From Thermoplasmata archaeon (GTDB lineage: Archaea; Thermoplasmatota; Thermoplasmata; Lutacidiplasmatales; UBA184), in the NCBI GenBank assembly GCA_021819135.1, contig JAKASE010000002.1, positions 62,001 to 126,000 of the forward strand: a stretch of 64,000 nucleotides of DNA, written 5' to 3'. Shown here piece after piece: positions 18,952 to 27,506 of this stretch. The notes beneath the pieces are model-generated. The model saw only the letters and a list, made by a program, of their open reading frames with translations. It did no database searches and had not been told where the DNA came from. Within the stretch, counting starts at the first letter, position 1; the number at the start of each line of letters is the position of its first letter. The position numbers and the translations under genes were made by a program.

Positions 18952-20464
18952 GACGCCCGACGGCCGCCGACGGGCGCTCGAGGGTCACGACCGACTCGCG
19001 GAGTCCGAAGCTCCTCCGTTGGCCGCTCCGCCGCGACCGAGCGACCTCTACGGAAACGATCCGGAACCCGAGCGACCGGCCGATCCTCGCGAGCAAGAGA
19101 TCGCCCGGGACGTAGGTGCCCGCGAGGAGCGAGTCCCCGACCACGACCACGAACCGGCCGCCCGGGACGAGCGCCCGGTGGACGTTCCGGAGCACCGGGA
19201 CGAGGTCGGCGAAGTAGCGGTGGACGATCGCGTGCATGTCGTTCCTCCGATAGGTGCCTTTGCGACGCACGTTCTCCCGGATCCGCGGCAGGATCTCCGT
19301 GAGCCACGGATCGATCGAGGTCGTGGTCGCCAGGTACGGGCTCGCCTCGGCGCGGGGGAGGTTGTCGCAGGCGACCTCGGTCCGGCGGAGCCGTGCGAGG
19401 TCGGCATACGAACGGGCGTATCCCAGCCACGCGAGGTCGACCTTGTAGTTCATCACGTAGTCCATGCCGTTGACGTACGGTGGGCTCGTCACGGCGAGGT
19501 CGACCGACCCCGGGGGCCAGTCCCCGGTCCGTGCGTCGCGGGCGTCGATGACCGCGGGAGGACCGAGGCGGATCCGTTCTCCCACGAGCGATCGGAGGTC
19601 GTCGGCCATCTCGCCGGTGGCGTCGCGGAACCGATCGAGGACCGAAAGGCCGTCGTCGCCGTCGGAGCGACCGTACCCGAGGCAGGGCGAGCGGTGCAGG
19701 CGGCTCGAGGGGATCAGGATCCGGCCGAAGGCGAGGCGGAGCGCGTCCGGGACCGGAGTTCCCTCCCGAGGGAGCGAGTCCCTCAGGCGCGTCAGGTCCC
19801 CGAGCGCGGCGGGCGAGAACTGCCGGGCGGTCTCCCGGAGGAACGGGAATGCCCCCGGCCGGTGATGGGCCGCCGTCGATAGGACGCGGCCCGCCGCTCG
19901 GGCGAGGCGCCCGGGGTCAAGCTCGAGGTAGGTCTTCACCCGCGCGGCGAGCACGGCCGGGGGAAGCAGCTCGGTGCCGAGCGCCCGCGCGCCGGCCCGT
20001 CGGGCCTCGACCAGCGTCGTGCCGCTCCCCGCGAACGGGTCGAGCACGGTCACCCCCGGGCCGATTTGGTGCGCCGCGAGCACGCCCCGGACGAACTCGG
20101 CCGAGTAGCCCTGGACGTACGGCCACCACCGGTGGACCGGGAGCGACTCGTTCGAGCGGAAGGTGATCGGCCCCGCATAGGTGCCGAGCGACACGCCGTC
20201 CTCGCGCGCGAACCGCTCCACGAACGCCGCCGGGTCGACGAAGTCCTCCCGCTCCCCGAGGTCCTCGAAGTCACGGAGGACCCACAGACCGCGACCGATG
20301 CGGAGGACATCGCCCCGGACCCGGAGGTGGTCGAGGGCGGCCTCCACCGAGTCGAGGCTCCCGTCGATCCGTCGGGCGAGCTGGCGCACCGTCGCACCGA
20401 TCGCTCCCGTCTCGGTCAGGGCGAGCCGGATCGCCCCGGAACGATCGTCGCGCTGCGCCACCAC
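18935..20464 (-). CDS. DNA/RNA (N4/N6) methyltransferase-like protein with N-terminal winged-helix-like region
   Basis: Motif I VTVLDPFAGSGTTLVEA and motif IV DLAVTSPPYVNGMDYVMNYKVDLAWLGY; N-term TVRQLARRIDGSLDSVEAALDHLRVRGDVLRIGRG. Confidence 0.75.
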   Translation of the reverse strand: MVAQRDDRSGAIRLALTETGAIGATVRQLARRIDGSLDSVEAALDHLRVRGDVLRIGRGLWVLRDFEDLGEREDFVDPAAFVERFAREDGVSLGTYAGPITFRSNESLPVHRWWPYVQGYSAEFVRGVLAAHQIGPGVTVLDPFAGSGTTLVEARRAGARALGTELLPPAVLAARVKTYLELDPGRLARAAGRVLSTAAHHRPGAFPFLRETARQFSPAALGDLTRLRDSLPREGTPVPDALRLAFGRILIPSSRLHRSPCLGYGRSDGDDGLSVLDRFRDATGEMADDLRSLVGERIRLGPPAVIDARDARTGDWPPGSVDLAVTSPPYVNGMDYVMNYKVDLAWLGYARSYADLARLRRTEVACDNLPRAEASPYLATTTSIDPWLTEILPRIRENVRRKGTYRRNDMHAIVHRYFADLVPVLRNVHRALVPGGRFVVVVGDSLLAGTYVPGDLLLARIGRSLGFRIVSVEVARSRRSGQRRSFGLRESVVTLERPSAAVGRHVHRA

Positions 20465-20494
20465 GCGCGGGCAGGACCCACGCGGGTTATGGGT

Positions 20495-21415
20495 CTACCG
20501 ATGCCCCGGGACGTCCTCGGAGGGCGGCACGGCCCGGACCAGCCCCGCCCGACGCGGCCGCATCCCCTTGAGGTCCCGCACCACCGAGCGCCGCTCTCGG
20601 CGCCGCTCCCGGCGGAGGGCCCGGACCCAACTGGCGTCCCGGAGACCGGGGTCGATCCCTTCGAGGAGCACATCGAGATCGTGGAGGCGCCCGAGGTCAA
20701 CCTGGACCCTCCGCGCCTGACCCGTCGCAAGACCGGGCGCCCCCGGATCGACCGCGTCGATCAGGTCGGCGAACTGCCGCATCCGACGCACGCGGATCCG
20801 GAGCCGGTGGAGCCGCTCCATCGAGGGCCGACGGCGGGCCCTGCGGTGGGCCGTGACCACCCGCTCGCCGTGGGCCGTTCGGTGCTCGCCCAGCACCCGT
20901 CGGAGCTCCCGGGCCGCGCCCGGCCGGAGCGGTGCGGCGAGCAGGGTGCTGAGCTCCGGTAGGAGCCGGGCGTCGGACTCGGAACGCAGGAACGCCCGCA
21001 GGAGCTCGCGGCCCGTGCGTGCGTCGTCCCGCAAGCGGCTACGGTGCCGTTCGAGCGCCTCCCGCTCCGTCGGGCCGTCCACCGCGTCGTCGACCCCGGT
21101 GAGCAGCTCGACCGCGACGTCGCGGTCGCGGACCTGTCCGACCAGCCGGGCGAGGCGGCGCAGGCGGCGGTCGAAGTCCGCCATCCGCTCCCGGTCCGCG
21201 GGAGGCAGGAGCCGCGTCCACGCCGCGATCTCGGTCCGAAGGCGGCGAAGGTTCCGGTGGAACCGGTGGAGACTGCCGGGAGAAGGATGGGGCTGGGCGA
21301 CCACTTCCTCCGCGCCCTGCCCGACCCGCGCGAGGGTGCGCCCGAGCGCCGAGCGGAGGCGCTCGGGGTCGAGGGCGGGTCGGCTCGTCGCAGGCTCCAG
21401 GGCGAACCTCCGCAC
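20495..21415 (-). CDS. CHAD-domain protein (predicted polyphosphate-associated)
   Basis: LHRFHRNLRRLRTEIAAW...LGQVRDRDVAVELL...MERLHRLRIRVRRMRQFADLI...RVQVDLGRLHDLDVLLEGI; GTG start inferred. Confidence 0.8.
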   Translation of the reverse strand: MRRFALEPATSRPALDPERLRSALGRTLARVGQGAEEVVAQPHPSPGSLHRFHRNLRRLRTEIAAWTRLLPPADRERMADFDRRLRRLARLVGQVRDRDVAVELLTGVDDAVDGPTEREALERHRSRLRDDARTGRELLRAFLRSESDARLLPELSTLLAAPLRPGAARELRRVLGEHRTAHGERVVTAHRRARRRPSMERLHRLRIRVRRMRQFADLIDAVDPGAPGLATGQARRVQVDLGRLHDLDVLLEGIDPGLRDASWVRALRRERRRERRSVVRDLKGMRPRRAGLVRAVPPSEDVPGHR

Positions 21416-21512
21416 CGGGAGCCCCGTGCCGGTAGTTGAACGGTGCGGTCGCCGGTGCCGTTCGACCCGGTCCCACCCGAGGGTAGTTAGCCCGGGCCGC
21501 GCTCGGGCCGCC

Positions 21513-23072
21513 ATGGACCGGGGTCGCACGGGCGTCGCCGGCCAGGAACGGGCATCGGACCCGAGTCGCCCAGCCGACCGCCTCGCCGTCATCGACATCG
21601 GTTCGAACACGGCACGGTGTGTCGTCTTCGAGGCCGCCGGCGGCACCGTCCGGGCCATCTATGAGACGAAGGACGTTCCGCGGCTCGGAAGCGCGGTCCG
21701 CGCGGAGGCGATGCTCTCGGAGGCCGCGGTCGAACGCGGCCTCGCGACCGTCCGCCGCTTCGCGCGGGCGATCCGCGAGCTCGAGGTGGCGAAGACGATC
21801 GCGGTCGCGACCAGCGCGGTCCGCGACGCCGCGAACGGTCCGGACTTCGTGCGCGCGGCGGAGCGCGGGACCGGCATCTCCCTGCGGGTGCTCACCGGGG
21901 CCGAGGAGGCCCGGTACGGCTACCTCGGGGTGGCGAGCGCGATGGAGCTCTCCGATGACCTCGTGCTCGACCTCGGCGGAGGTTCCCTGCAGCTGGTCCG
22001 GGTCCTCTCGAGCGCCCTACGGAACTCGGTCAGTCTCCCGCTCGGGGTGCTCCGTCTCACCGAACGGTTCTTCGAACACGATCCCCCGAAGCGTCGGGAG
22101 TGGGATGACCTGCGCGCGCACGTCCGCACCTCGGTCACCTCGGCCCTCGAGGCGTTCGGCGCCCGACCGTCCCGGGTGATCGGGATCGGGGGGACCGTCC
22201 GATCGCTCGCGAGGGCCGCGATCGAGATGCGCGTGTATCCCGTACGACGGGTCCACGGCTACCCGCTCACAGACCACGACATCGAGGCGCTGAACGAGAT
22301 CCTCGGAGAGATGCCCGCCACGAAGCGTCGGGCGATCCCGGGGATCGGGAACGACCGCTCCGACGTCATCCTCGCCGGGATCGTGGTCCTCGAGGAGGTC
22401 CTGCACGCGGCGGGGGCCGATCGCATGGCGGTCTCGGGCACCGGCATCCGCGAGGGGCTCGCCGTCGAGGCGATCGACGCGGAGCTCCCCGCGGCGGCCG
22501 AGGTCCTCGCCGAGCGGTCGACCGTCGCGGCGGCCCGCTCCTTCGCCTTCCCTCTCGAGCACGGTCGGGAGGTCGCGGAATTCGCCCAGCAGCTCTTCGA
22601 ACTCCTCGCGCCCCGGTTCGGGGCGGGCCGGAGCGAGTCGCTCGCGCTGCGGGTCGCGGCCTGGATGCACGATGCGGGGGTGGCGGTCGACCTGTGGAAC
22701 CACGCCCACCACTCGGCCTACCTCGTCGAGAACTACCCGATCTGGGGCCTCGACCAGCGCGAGGTCCTGCTCGCGGCGATGACCACGTACCTCCACGAGG
22801 GAGGCGATCCCCCCGACGAGTGGAAGAAGGGGTACCTCCCGATCATCCGGCCGACCGACCTCGCGGCCGCCGTCCGCCTCGGGGCGATCCTCGACGTGGC
22901 CGAGATCCTGGCCCCGGCCCGCCCCACCGTGAGCCTCGCCGCGGGAGGGCGCACGCTCGCGCTGGCTTTTTCTGCTCCGACCGATACGACCCTTTCCCCC
23001 CGCTGGGTCGAGAAGGTCCGTAAGCCGATGGAACGGGCATTCGGGCTCGAGGTGCGCGCGCGTGATGCGTGA
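21513..23072 (+). CDS. ppx: Ppx/GppA exopolyphosphatase family protein with C-terminal HD-like domain
   Basis: LAVIDIGSNTARCVVFEA; VLDLGGGSLQLVRV; IGIGGTVRSLAR; C-term WMHDAGVAVDLWNHAHHSAYLVEN. Confidence 0.9.
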   Translation: MDRGRTGVAGQERASDPSRPADRLAVIDIGSNTARCVVFEAAGGTVRAIYETKDVPRLGSAVRAEAMLSEAAVERGLATVRRFARAIRELEVAKTIAVATSAVRDAANGPDFVRAAERGTGISLRVLTGAEEARYGYLGVASAMELSDDLVLDLGGGSLQLVRVLSSALRNSVSLPLGVLRLTERFFEHDPPKRREWDDLRAHVRTSVTSALEAFGARPSRVIGIGGTVRSLARAAIEMRVYPVRRVHGYPLTDHDIEALNEILGEMPATKRRAIPGIGNDRSDVILAGIVVLEEVLHAAGADRMAVSGTGIREGLAVEAIDAELPAAAEVLAERSTVAAARSFAFPLEHGREVAEFAQQLFELLAPRFGAGRSESLALRVAAWMHDAGVAVDLWNHAHHSAYLVENYPIWGLDQREVLLAAMTTYLHEGGDPPDEWKKGYLPIIRPTDLAAAVRLGAILDVAEILAPARPTVSLAAGGRTLALAFSAPTDTTLSPRWVEKVRKPMERAFGLEVRARDA

Positions 23073-23763
23073 GACCCCCTCCTCGAGCCACGGCTTCCCG
23101 GGCCGCCTGTTCGTCTTCGAGGGGCTGGACGGGAGCGGGAAGTCGACCCAGGCCTCCCTGTTGGGCAAATGGCTCGGGGCCCGCGGCTACCGGGTCTTCC
23201 GTACCGAGTGGAACTCCTCCGAGCTCGTCTCGAGCACGATCCGCCGCGGCAAGAAGAAGGGCCTCCTCACGCCCACGACGTTCTCGCTGCTCCACGCGAC
23301 CGACTTCGCGGACCGCTTCGACCGGCAGATCCTCCCCCCGCTCCGGGCGGGGTACGTCGTGCTGTGCGACCGCTACTCCTACACCGCGTTCGTGCGGGAC
23401 ACCGCGCGCGGGTGCGACCCGGCCTGGGTCCGCACGATCTACTCGTTCGCCCCGCGCCCGGACCGGGTCTTCTACTTCCGGGTGCCGGTCGCGGTGACGC
23501 TCAAGCGGAAGATCGCCTCCCGTCTCAAGATCAGCTACTACGAGGCCGGCATGGACCTCGGGCTCTCCGACGATATCGAGGAGAGCTACGCCCGGTTCCA
23601 ATCGCGCCTCAAGCAGGTCTACGAGGACCTCGCGGTCTCCGACCAGTTCACCGTCATCGACTCGACCCGTTCGGTCGAGGCGATCCAGGCCGACCTGCGG
23701 TCGCACGTCGCGCCGATGCTCGGCCACTTCCCCACCCAGACCCGGTTGATGCATGACGGATAG
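23062..23763 (+). CDS. Thymidylate-kinase-like P-loop kinase, copy 1 (canonical Walker A)
   Basis: GRLFVFEGLDGSGKSTQASLLGKWL; VVLCDRYSYTAFVRDTARG; SYYEAGMDLGLS; overlaps ppx stop. Confidence 0.75.
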   Translation: MMRETPSSSHGFPGRLFVFEGLDGSGKSTQASLLGKWLGARGYRVFRTEWNSSELVSSTIRRGKKKGLLTPTTFSLLHATDFADRFDRQILPPLRAGYVVLCDRYSYTAFVRDTARGCDPAWVRTIYSFAPRPDRVFYFRVPVAVTLKRKIASRLKISYYEAGMDLGLSDDIEESYARFQSRLKQVYEDLAVSDQFTVIDSTRSVEAIQADLRSHVAPMLGHFPTQTRLMHDG

Positions 23764-24553
23764 GACCTACGGGACCCGGCTGCCCGGGATGACCACCGAG
23801 ACGCTCGCCGGGAAGCTGATCGTCGTCGAAGGGGCCGACGGGTCGGGGCGCACGACGGAGGTCGCGCTCCTCAAGGACTTCCTCGAGGTCGAAGGGCATG
23901 CCGTCGTCGACACGGGGCTCCGCCGCTCGGACCTCGTGAGCGCGGAGATCGACCGGGCGAAGCAGGGCCACACGCTCGGGGCGACCACGCTCGCGCTCCT
24001 CTACGCCGTCGATTTCGCCGACCAGCTCGAGAACAAGATCATCCCGGCGCTGACCGCCGGCTCGACCGTCCTCGCCGACCGGTACATCTACACGCTCATG
24101 GCGCGCGCGATCGCCCGGGGGGCGTCGCGCGAGTGGGCCCGCGTCCTGTACGGCTTCGCCCTGCGGCCGGACCTTGTGGTCTTCCTCGATGCCCGGCCCG
24201 AGATCCTCCTCCACCGGGCGATCTCGAAGTACGGCTCGCTCGACTACTGGGAGAGCGGGATGGACCTCTCCCTCTCGCGCGACCTCTTCGAGAGCTTCTT
24301 CCTCTACCAGGACCGCCTTTCGCGCGAGTTCGAGTGGATGGCGGGGGAGTACTCCTTCCACCGGGTGGACGCGAACCGCACGCCGGAACAGGTGCACGCC
24401 GATGTCCTCGAGCGCGTGCGTCCGCTCTACGGCCCGGTACCGGCGGCGGACCCGCCGAAGTCCGGGGGGAAGGCGCGGTCCCCGGTCAGTGCTGCACGCG
24501 GGAGAGCTGCTTCCGGGTCAAGAGCCAGACGAGGCGCCCGGCCCCCGGAGTGA
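23753..24553 (+). CDS. Thymidylate-kinase-like P-loop protein, copy 2 (Walker A Lys->Arg)
   Basis: GKLIVVEGADGSGRTTEVALLKDFL; TVLADRYIYTLMARAIARG; DYWESGMDLSLS; overlaps copy 1. Confidence 0.75.
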   Translation: MTDRTYGTRLPGMTTETLAGKLIVVEGADGSGRTTEVALLKDFLEVEGHAVVDTGLRRSDLVSAEIDRAKQGHTLGATTLALLYAVDFADQLENKIIPALTAGSTVLADRYIYTLMARAIARGASREWARVLYGFALRPDLVVFLDARPEILLHRAISKYGSLDYWESGMDLSLSRDLFESFFLYQDRLSREFEWMAGEYSFHRVDANRTPEQVHADVLERVRPLYGPVPAADPPKSGGKARSPVSAARGRAASGSRARRGARPPE

Positions 24554-25022
24554 TCGCGGCCGGGAACTCGATGCACGCGGCCCCGCCCTTCGCGAACCGG
24601 ACGAGCGGCTGGCCATCGCCGCTCAACGAGAGACCGATGAACTCGGCGAGGGTCGGTTCGTGCCCGACCAGCAGGATATCCTGACCGGTCCGGATGGAGT
24701 GCCGGAGCCGGTCGAAGATCGGCGCCGCGAGCCGACCGGAGGCGAGCTCCTCCCAGGTCTCCATGTCGGCCTTGCCGCCGGATAAGTGACGGACGATCTC
24801 GGCGGTCGCGAGCGCCCGGTCGGCGGCGCTGGTCGCGATCTTGCGGACCGGTTTCGCGAGACGGGCGATCCCCCGCGCCGCCCGGGCGGTCTGTCTCCGT
24901 CCCTTCGAGGTGAGCGGTCGCCGGTCGTCATCCGGCCACTGGATCGGGTCGCGAAGCTCGGCGGGGCCGTGCCGTACCACGATCACCCGGACGTTGCGGG
25001 GTCCCGGACGCACCCGAGGCAT
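24486..25022 (-). CDS. sixA: SixA-like histidine phosphatase
   Basis: VIVVRHGPAELRD...PLTSKGRRQTARAARG...ILLVGHEPTLAEFIGL. Confidence 0.85.
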   Translation of the reverse strand: MPRVRPGPRNVRVIVVRHGPAELRDPIQWPDDDRRPLTSKGRRQTARAARGIARLAKPVRKIATSAADRALATAEIVRHLSGGKADMETWEELASGRLAAPIFDRLRHSIRTGQDILLVGHEPTLAEFIGLSLSGDGQPLVRFAKGGAACIEFPAAITPGAGRLVWLLTRKQLSRVQH

Positions 25023-25097
25023 GGCCCAGTGAGGGGGGATGGGGGAGCCTCCGGCGCAGAAAAAGGTTCCGAGAGCCGCTGTTCCATCCGACCCGGG

Positions 25098-26075
25098 TCA
25101 GGAGGCCGCGGACGGGGACGCCGTGCCGGCGAGCAGCTCGGCCCGGGGCGGCCCGGGCGGCGAACCGTCGAGAACGACCTGGGCGATGTCCTGGGCGTAG
25201 GCGATCGTGCGCCCGATCGACTCGAGGATCCGGGCCACCGCCGCCGCCGTCGCGGGCGGCATCGCCCCCCCGTTCACGGCCGGCAGGAGCCGATCGGAGA
25301 GCGAGCGGCCCGACGCGAGGAGCGCCTCCCCCATGTCGAGGAGGTCGTTCGCGCTCGCCCCGTCGGGGGCGGCGAGCACCCCCTCGAGGTGGTCCATCGC
25401 CTGCTGGTGGAACTGCTTGAGCGAGGTCAACGGACCTCCCCCGTGGGGCAGGTCGACCAGACGACGGCCCTCGTCGCCGAGGGTGATCGCGTGGTCGGCG
25501 ATCCGCTCGAGGCTGCGGGCCATCGTCCAGAGCCCAAGGACGCGGGCGCCGTCGATCCCCTCGCCGATCTGGATCGCCGCGAGGCGCTCGATGTACCAGG
25601 CCTCCCGGTCGATCTCGTCATCCCTCCGTTCCCAGGCGTCCGGGTCCCCGAAGGGGAGGTGGGACCAGCTCTCGACCGCCTCGCGGTGAAACTCGACCAC
25701 GATGCGGCCCATCCGGGCGAGGCGCTGGTCGAGGGGCACCGGGCTCTCGAAGGCGAGGTCGCGGAGCCGCAGCACGCCCGGTTCGTCCGAGATGATCTCG
25801 GGCTGGCGCGTACGCCGGCAGAAGCTGCGGACGACCTCGCGGGTTCCCGCGCTCACGGTCGGGCGTTCGCGGAGGGCGAACTCTCGGGCTCCCCCGAGGT
25901 AGGCCCCGAGGAGCCGACGGAACAGGTGTTCGGGAGGCTCTCCGCGGGTCACCGGGATCACGGCGTCCCGGGTGCCTCCGATCGGCCCCGATCCCCCGGT
26001 CGGGCCGCGCAGACCGCTCATCCCCACCCCCGACGGGGGCCGGGGGCCCTCGGGGGTCGTGCTCGTTCGTTTCAT
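25098..26075 (-). CDS. phoU: PhoU-like phosphate regulator
   Basis: Helical protein with RLARMGRIVVEFHREAVESW...ARSLERIADHAITLGDEGRRLV, typical PhoU RIaDha motif. Confidence 0.7.
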   Translation of the reverse strand: MKRTSTTPEGPRPPSGVGMSGLRGPTGGSGPIGGTRDAVIPVTRGEPPEHLFRRLLGAYLGGAREFALRERPTVSAGTREVVRSFCRRTRQPEIISDEPGVLRLRDLAFESPVPLDQRLARMGRIVVEFHREAVESWSHLPFGDPDAWERRDDEIDREAWYIERLAAIQIGEGIDGARVLGLWTMARSLERIADHAITLGDEGRRLVDLPHGGGPLTSLKQFHQQAMDHLEGVLAAPDGASANDLLDMGEALLASGRSLSDRLLPAVNGGAMPPATAAAVARILESIGRTIAYAQDIAQVVLDGSPPGPPRAELLAGTASPSAAS

Positions 26076-26099
26076 CAGGTCGAATAGGCGAAGCAGGGG

Positions 26100-26106
26100 A
26101 TATATA
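26100..26106 (-). promoter_or_regulatory. TATA box of phoU-like gene, leaderless spacing
   Basis: Minus strand ttctatatatccc centred about 29 nt upstream of ATG at 26075. Confidence 0.55.
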
Positions 26107-26129
26107 GAATTTCAATTTAGACTATAGGC

Positions 26130-26149
26130 AGTACTATAGGTATAGTGCT
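26130..26149. promoter_or_regulatory. Palindromic operator candidate AGTACTATAGGTATAGTGCT
   Basis: ACTATA-GG-TATAGT perfect inverted repeat within an AT-rich patch just upstream of phoU TATA; half-site actatagg repeated at 26121-26128. Confidence 0.5.
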
Positions 26150-26176
26150 ACGGCGTCGCACGGCCGATCCGCCCGA

Positions 26177-27484
26177 TCAGGGCGCACAACCGCTGACGGC
26201 GTAATCGTCGCCGTTGAACTCCGCGAAGCCGTAGTCCTCGTAGAGGTCGGTCTCGGTGACCGTGACCTGGTTCACCGGGTCGTAGAACGTCACGACGCCC
26301 GTGGAGGCGTCGTAGGAGAGGATCACGGACGGGCCGAGGACCTTGTGCAGGCTCGTGAGGTCGGAGGACGGAATCGACGGGTTGTCCGTCTGGCAGGCGG
26401 TCGCCACCCCGCCGCCGCCTCCCCCGCCCGAGCCGCTCGGGCTCGTGACCTTCAGCACCGGGCTCGGCGTGGAGGAGAGCGGGTTCGCCCCGGTGACGGC
26501 CGCGAGGACCACCACGACGGCGATACCGGCGCCGATGCGGTAGGAGAGGGTCCAGCGGGCCGGCGTGCTCCGCGAACGCCGCCGCTCGCTCCCCGTGCTC
26601 GGGCGCGAGCTCCGGCGCTCGCTCGATCCGCTCCGGCTCCGGAGCCGGTCGAGCGACTCGGCCGGGCTCCACCGCAGGAGGACCGCGAGGAGGTTCCCGC
26701 CGAGCAGGGCCACGAGGATCCCGAGCGAGGGCAGGAAGAGCGGCAGGAAGGCGGCGAGCGTCCCCACGACCCCGGCGTACAGGACCATCTGGTGGGGCGC
26801 CGCCGGCGAGGTGCGCGGCTCGGGGACCATGAAGAGAGCGAAGAACAGGGTCGCCGGATCGGCGATCCCCAGGAGGAGGATGCGAGGGTCGGTGCTGGCG
26901 CCGGCGACGACGTGCTCGACCACCATGAGGAAGCCGTAGGAGACCAGGAAGACGGCGGGGAGGCGCCAGGACGTCGGGGTCCGTGCGATCAGGAGGATGC
27001 CGAGGGCGAGGAGCAGCGGCAGTCCGTACGGTCCGATCCCGACCCACCAGGACGGCGCGAGCCCGAGCAGCACCGTCCCGAGGACGACCGCGGTCGCCGC
27101 CGGGTTGAACCAGGGCCGGCCCGCGGCCCGGAGCGCATGGCGCACGGCGACCGCGACGAAGGTCAGGGTGCCGGCGAGGAGCATCGGGGCGATCGGCGGC
27201 AGGATCAGCGCGAGGAACAGGCCCGTGGCCAGGGCCGCATCCGGGAACCGGACCCGGGAGAAGCGGAGGGCCTGGAAGGAGAGGTCCACGACCGCGGAGA
27301 TCAGCGGCAGGGCGACAAGGGTCGTCAGCCCGAGGCCGAGCAGGTCGTAGGCGCTGTAGGCGCCGATGACCGTGAGCGAGATCCAGGCGAGCCGGGCCGG
27401 CGGGAGCCACCGGGGCCACCGCCACCGGGGACGGGGTGCCGCTCGCGGCGTCTCGACGTCGGGAACCGGGGTAGTCCTCCCCAT
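26177..27484 (-). CDS. RnfD/NqrB-like membrane protein with extra C-terminal TM and surface domain
   Basis: PWFNPAATAVVLGTVLLG and LFFALFMVPEPRTSPAAPHQ motifs; Ser/Arg-rich linker, TM helix, Gly tract, Cys-containing ectodomain. Confidence 0.6.
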   Translation of the reverse strand: MGRTTPVPDVETPRAAPRPRWRWPRWLPPARLAWISLTVIGAYSAYDLLGLGLTTLVALPLISAVVDLSFQALRFSRVRFPDAALATGLFLALILPPIAPMLLAGTLTFVAVAVRHALRAAGRPWFNPAATAVVLGTVLLGLAPSWWVGIGPYGLPLLLALGILLIARTPTSWRLPAVFLVSYGFLMVVEHVVAGASTDPRILLLGIADPATLFFALFMVPEPRTSPAAPHQMVLYAGVVGTLAAFLPLFLPSLGILVALLGGNLLAVLLRWSPAESLDRLRSRSGSSERRSSRPSTGSERRRSRSTPARWTLSYRIGAGIAVVVVLAAVTGANPLSSTPSPVLKVTSPSGSGGGGGGGVATACQTDNPSIPSSDLTSLHKVLGPSVILSYDASTGVVTFYDPVNQVTVTETDLYEDYGFAEFNGDDYAVSGCAP

Positions 27485-27506
27485 CGGATGGGTACCGAGC
27501 AGGGGG

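Noticed and set aside
18935-20464. Restriction-modification system
   Set aside because: No restriction nuclease or specificity subunit recognisable nearby; only a methyltransferase-like protein.
20495-21658. Full-length 387 aa start for CHAD protein
   Set aside because: First about 80 codons lack CHAD character and overlap the divergent ppx start; GTG at 21415 preferred.
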